Shown here piece by piece: positions 5,033-5,168 of a DNA stretch of 5,168 bases (positions are counted from its first letter, which is position 1; each line of letters begins with the position of its first letter). Under the pieces are notes generated by a model. The model made no database searches. It was not told the DNA's origin and saw nothing but the letters and a program-made list of their open reading frames with translations. A program made the position numbers and the translations under genes. Source of the stretch: Chloroflexota bacterium (GTDB lineage Bacteria > Chloroflexota > Anaerolineae > VGOG01); NCBI GenBank assembly GCA_030615705.1, contig JAUWYT010000154.1:1-5168 (forward strand), written 5' to 3'.

Positions 5033-5168
5033 ATGGAGGAAATCGTACCCGGTCTGGTAGGACAGAGCGAGATGTTTGTGCGTGAGGAGAACACGGCCCG
5101 ACACCTGGGCAGCGGGAATGTAGCCGTGCTGGCAACTCCGGAGATGGTCAGGCTGATGGAGAAAGCGG
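5033..5168 (+). CDS. FlK-like hotdog-fold thioesterase, N-terminal part (partial)
   Basis: Forty-five codons are present before the window ends. The N-terminus (EEIVPGLVGQSEMFVREENT, 2-21) and HLGSGNVAVLATPEMVRLME (24-43) match the family of fluoroacetyl-CoA thioesterase-like proteins, which hydrolyse acyl-CoA thioesters in the cytoplasm. By comparison with FlK, whose catalytic Thr42 and Glu50 are eight residues apart, Thr35 and Glu43 here have the same spacing and context (ATPEMVRLMEKA). The third catalytic residue (His76 in FlK) lies beyond the edge. Most members act on ordinary acyl-CoAs, so resistance to fluoroacetate should not be assumed. The start follows the glycosyltransferase remnant by 27 nt, with its own strong ribosome site; no promoter is obvious in that gap. 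Confidence 0.85.
   Translation, partial: MEEIVPGLVGQSEMFVREENTARHLGSGNVAVLATPEMVRLMEKA

Overview
The window is a GC-rich bacterial segment with closely packed genes and several short hairpin-forming repeats. The proteins recall genes common in Chloroflexota and similar uncultured environmental lineages: a glycosylasparaginase-type Ntn hydrolase, a PepT-like M20 peptidase, a PMT-type membrane glycosyltransferase with an extracellular C-terminal domain, and an FlK-like thioesterase. That placement is inference from gene type and style. No marker gene is present to settle it.

Left part (1-753). The window opens on the last 42 codons of a membrane protein on the + strand. It converges on a bactofilin gene on the - strand, and a strong hairpin (173-209) lies between them. 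The bactofilin has a near-consensus sigma-70 promoter reading leftwards (TTGACA, 17 nt, TATATT). A perfect Shine-Dalgarno sequence places its start at a GTG (682), not at the upstream ATG (703).

Centre (754-3950). Rightwards come rdgB/HAM1 (non-canonical NTP pyrophosphatase), a 168-nt gap with two palindromes whose cores are reverse complements of each other, and then a tight run of three genes. These are an Ntn-hydrolase asparaginase (1540-2481), a TIGR04076-like small protein (1 nt further on), and a PepT-like M20 metallopeptidase. Asparaginase and peptidase both break amide bonds in peptides, glycopeptides or amino acids, so the run may serve nitrogen and amino-acid salvage. The small protein has no known function.

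Right part (3954-5168). Three nucleotides after the peptidase begins a broken PMT/ArnT-like (GT-C) glycosyltransferase. Its N-terminal half is recognisable across two compensating frameshifts. The middle of the gene is missing, and a repeat-rich patch with a 29-bp direct repeat stands in its place. The C-terminal beta-sandwich-like domain follows in a third frame. The window ends in the first 45 codons of an FlK-like hotdog thioesterase.

I found no clear new multi-gene system. The most informative points are the decayed glycosyltransferase with its frame-related repeats, the mirrored pair of palindromes, and the bactofilin promoter/start arrangement that overlaps the rdgB start region.
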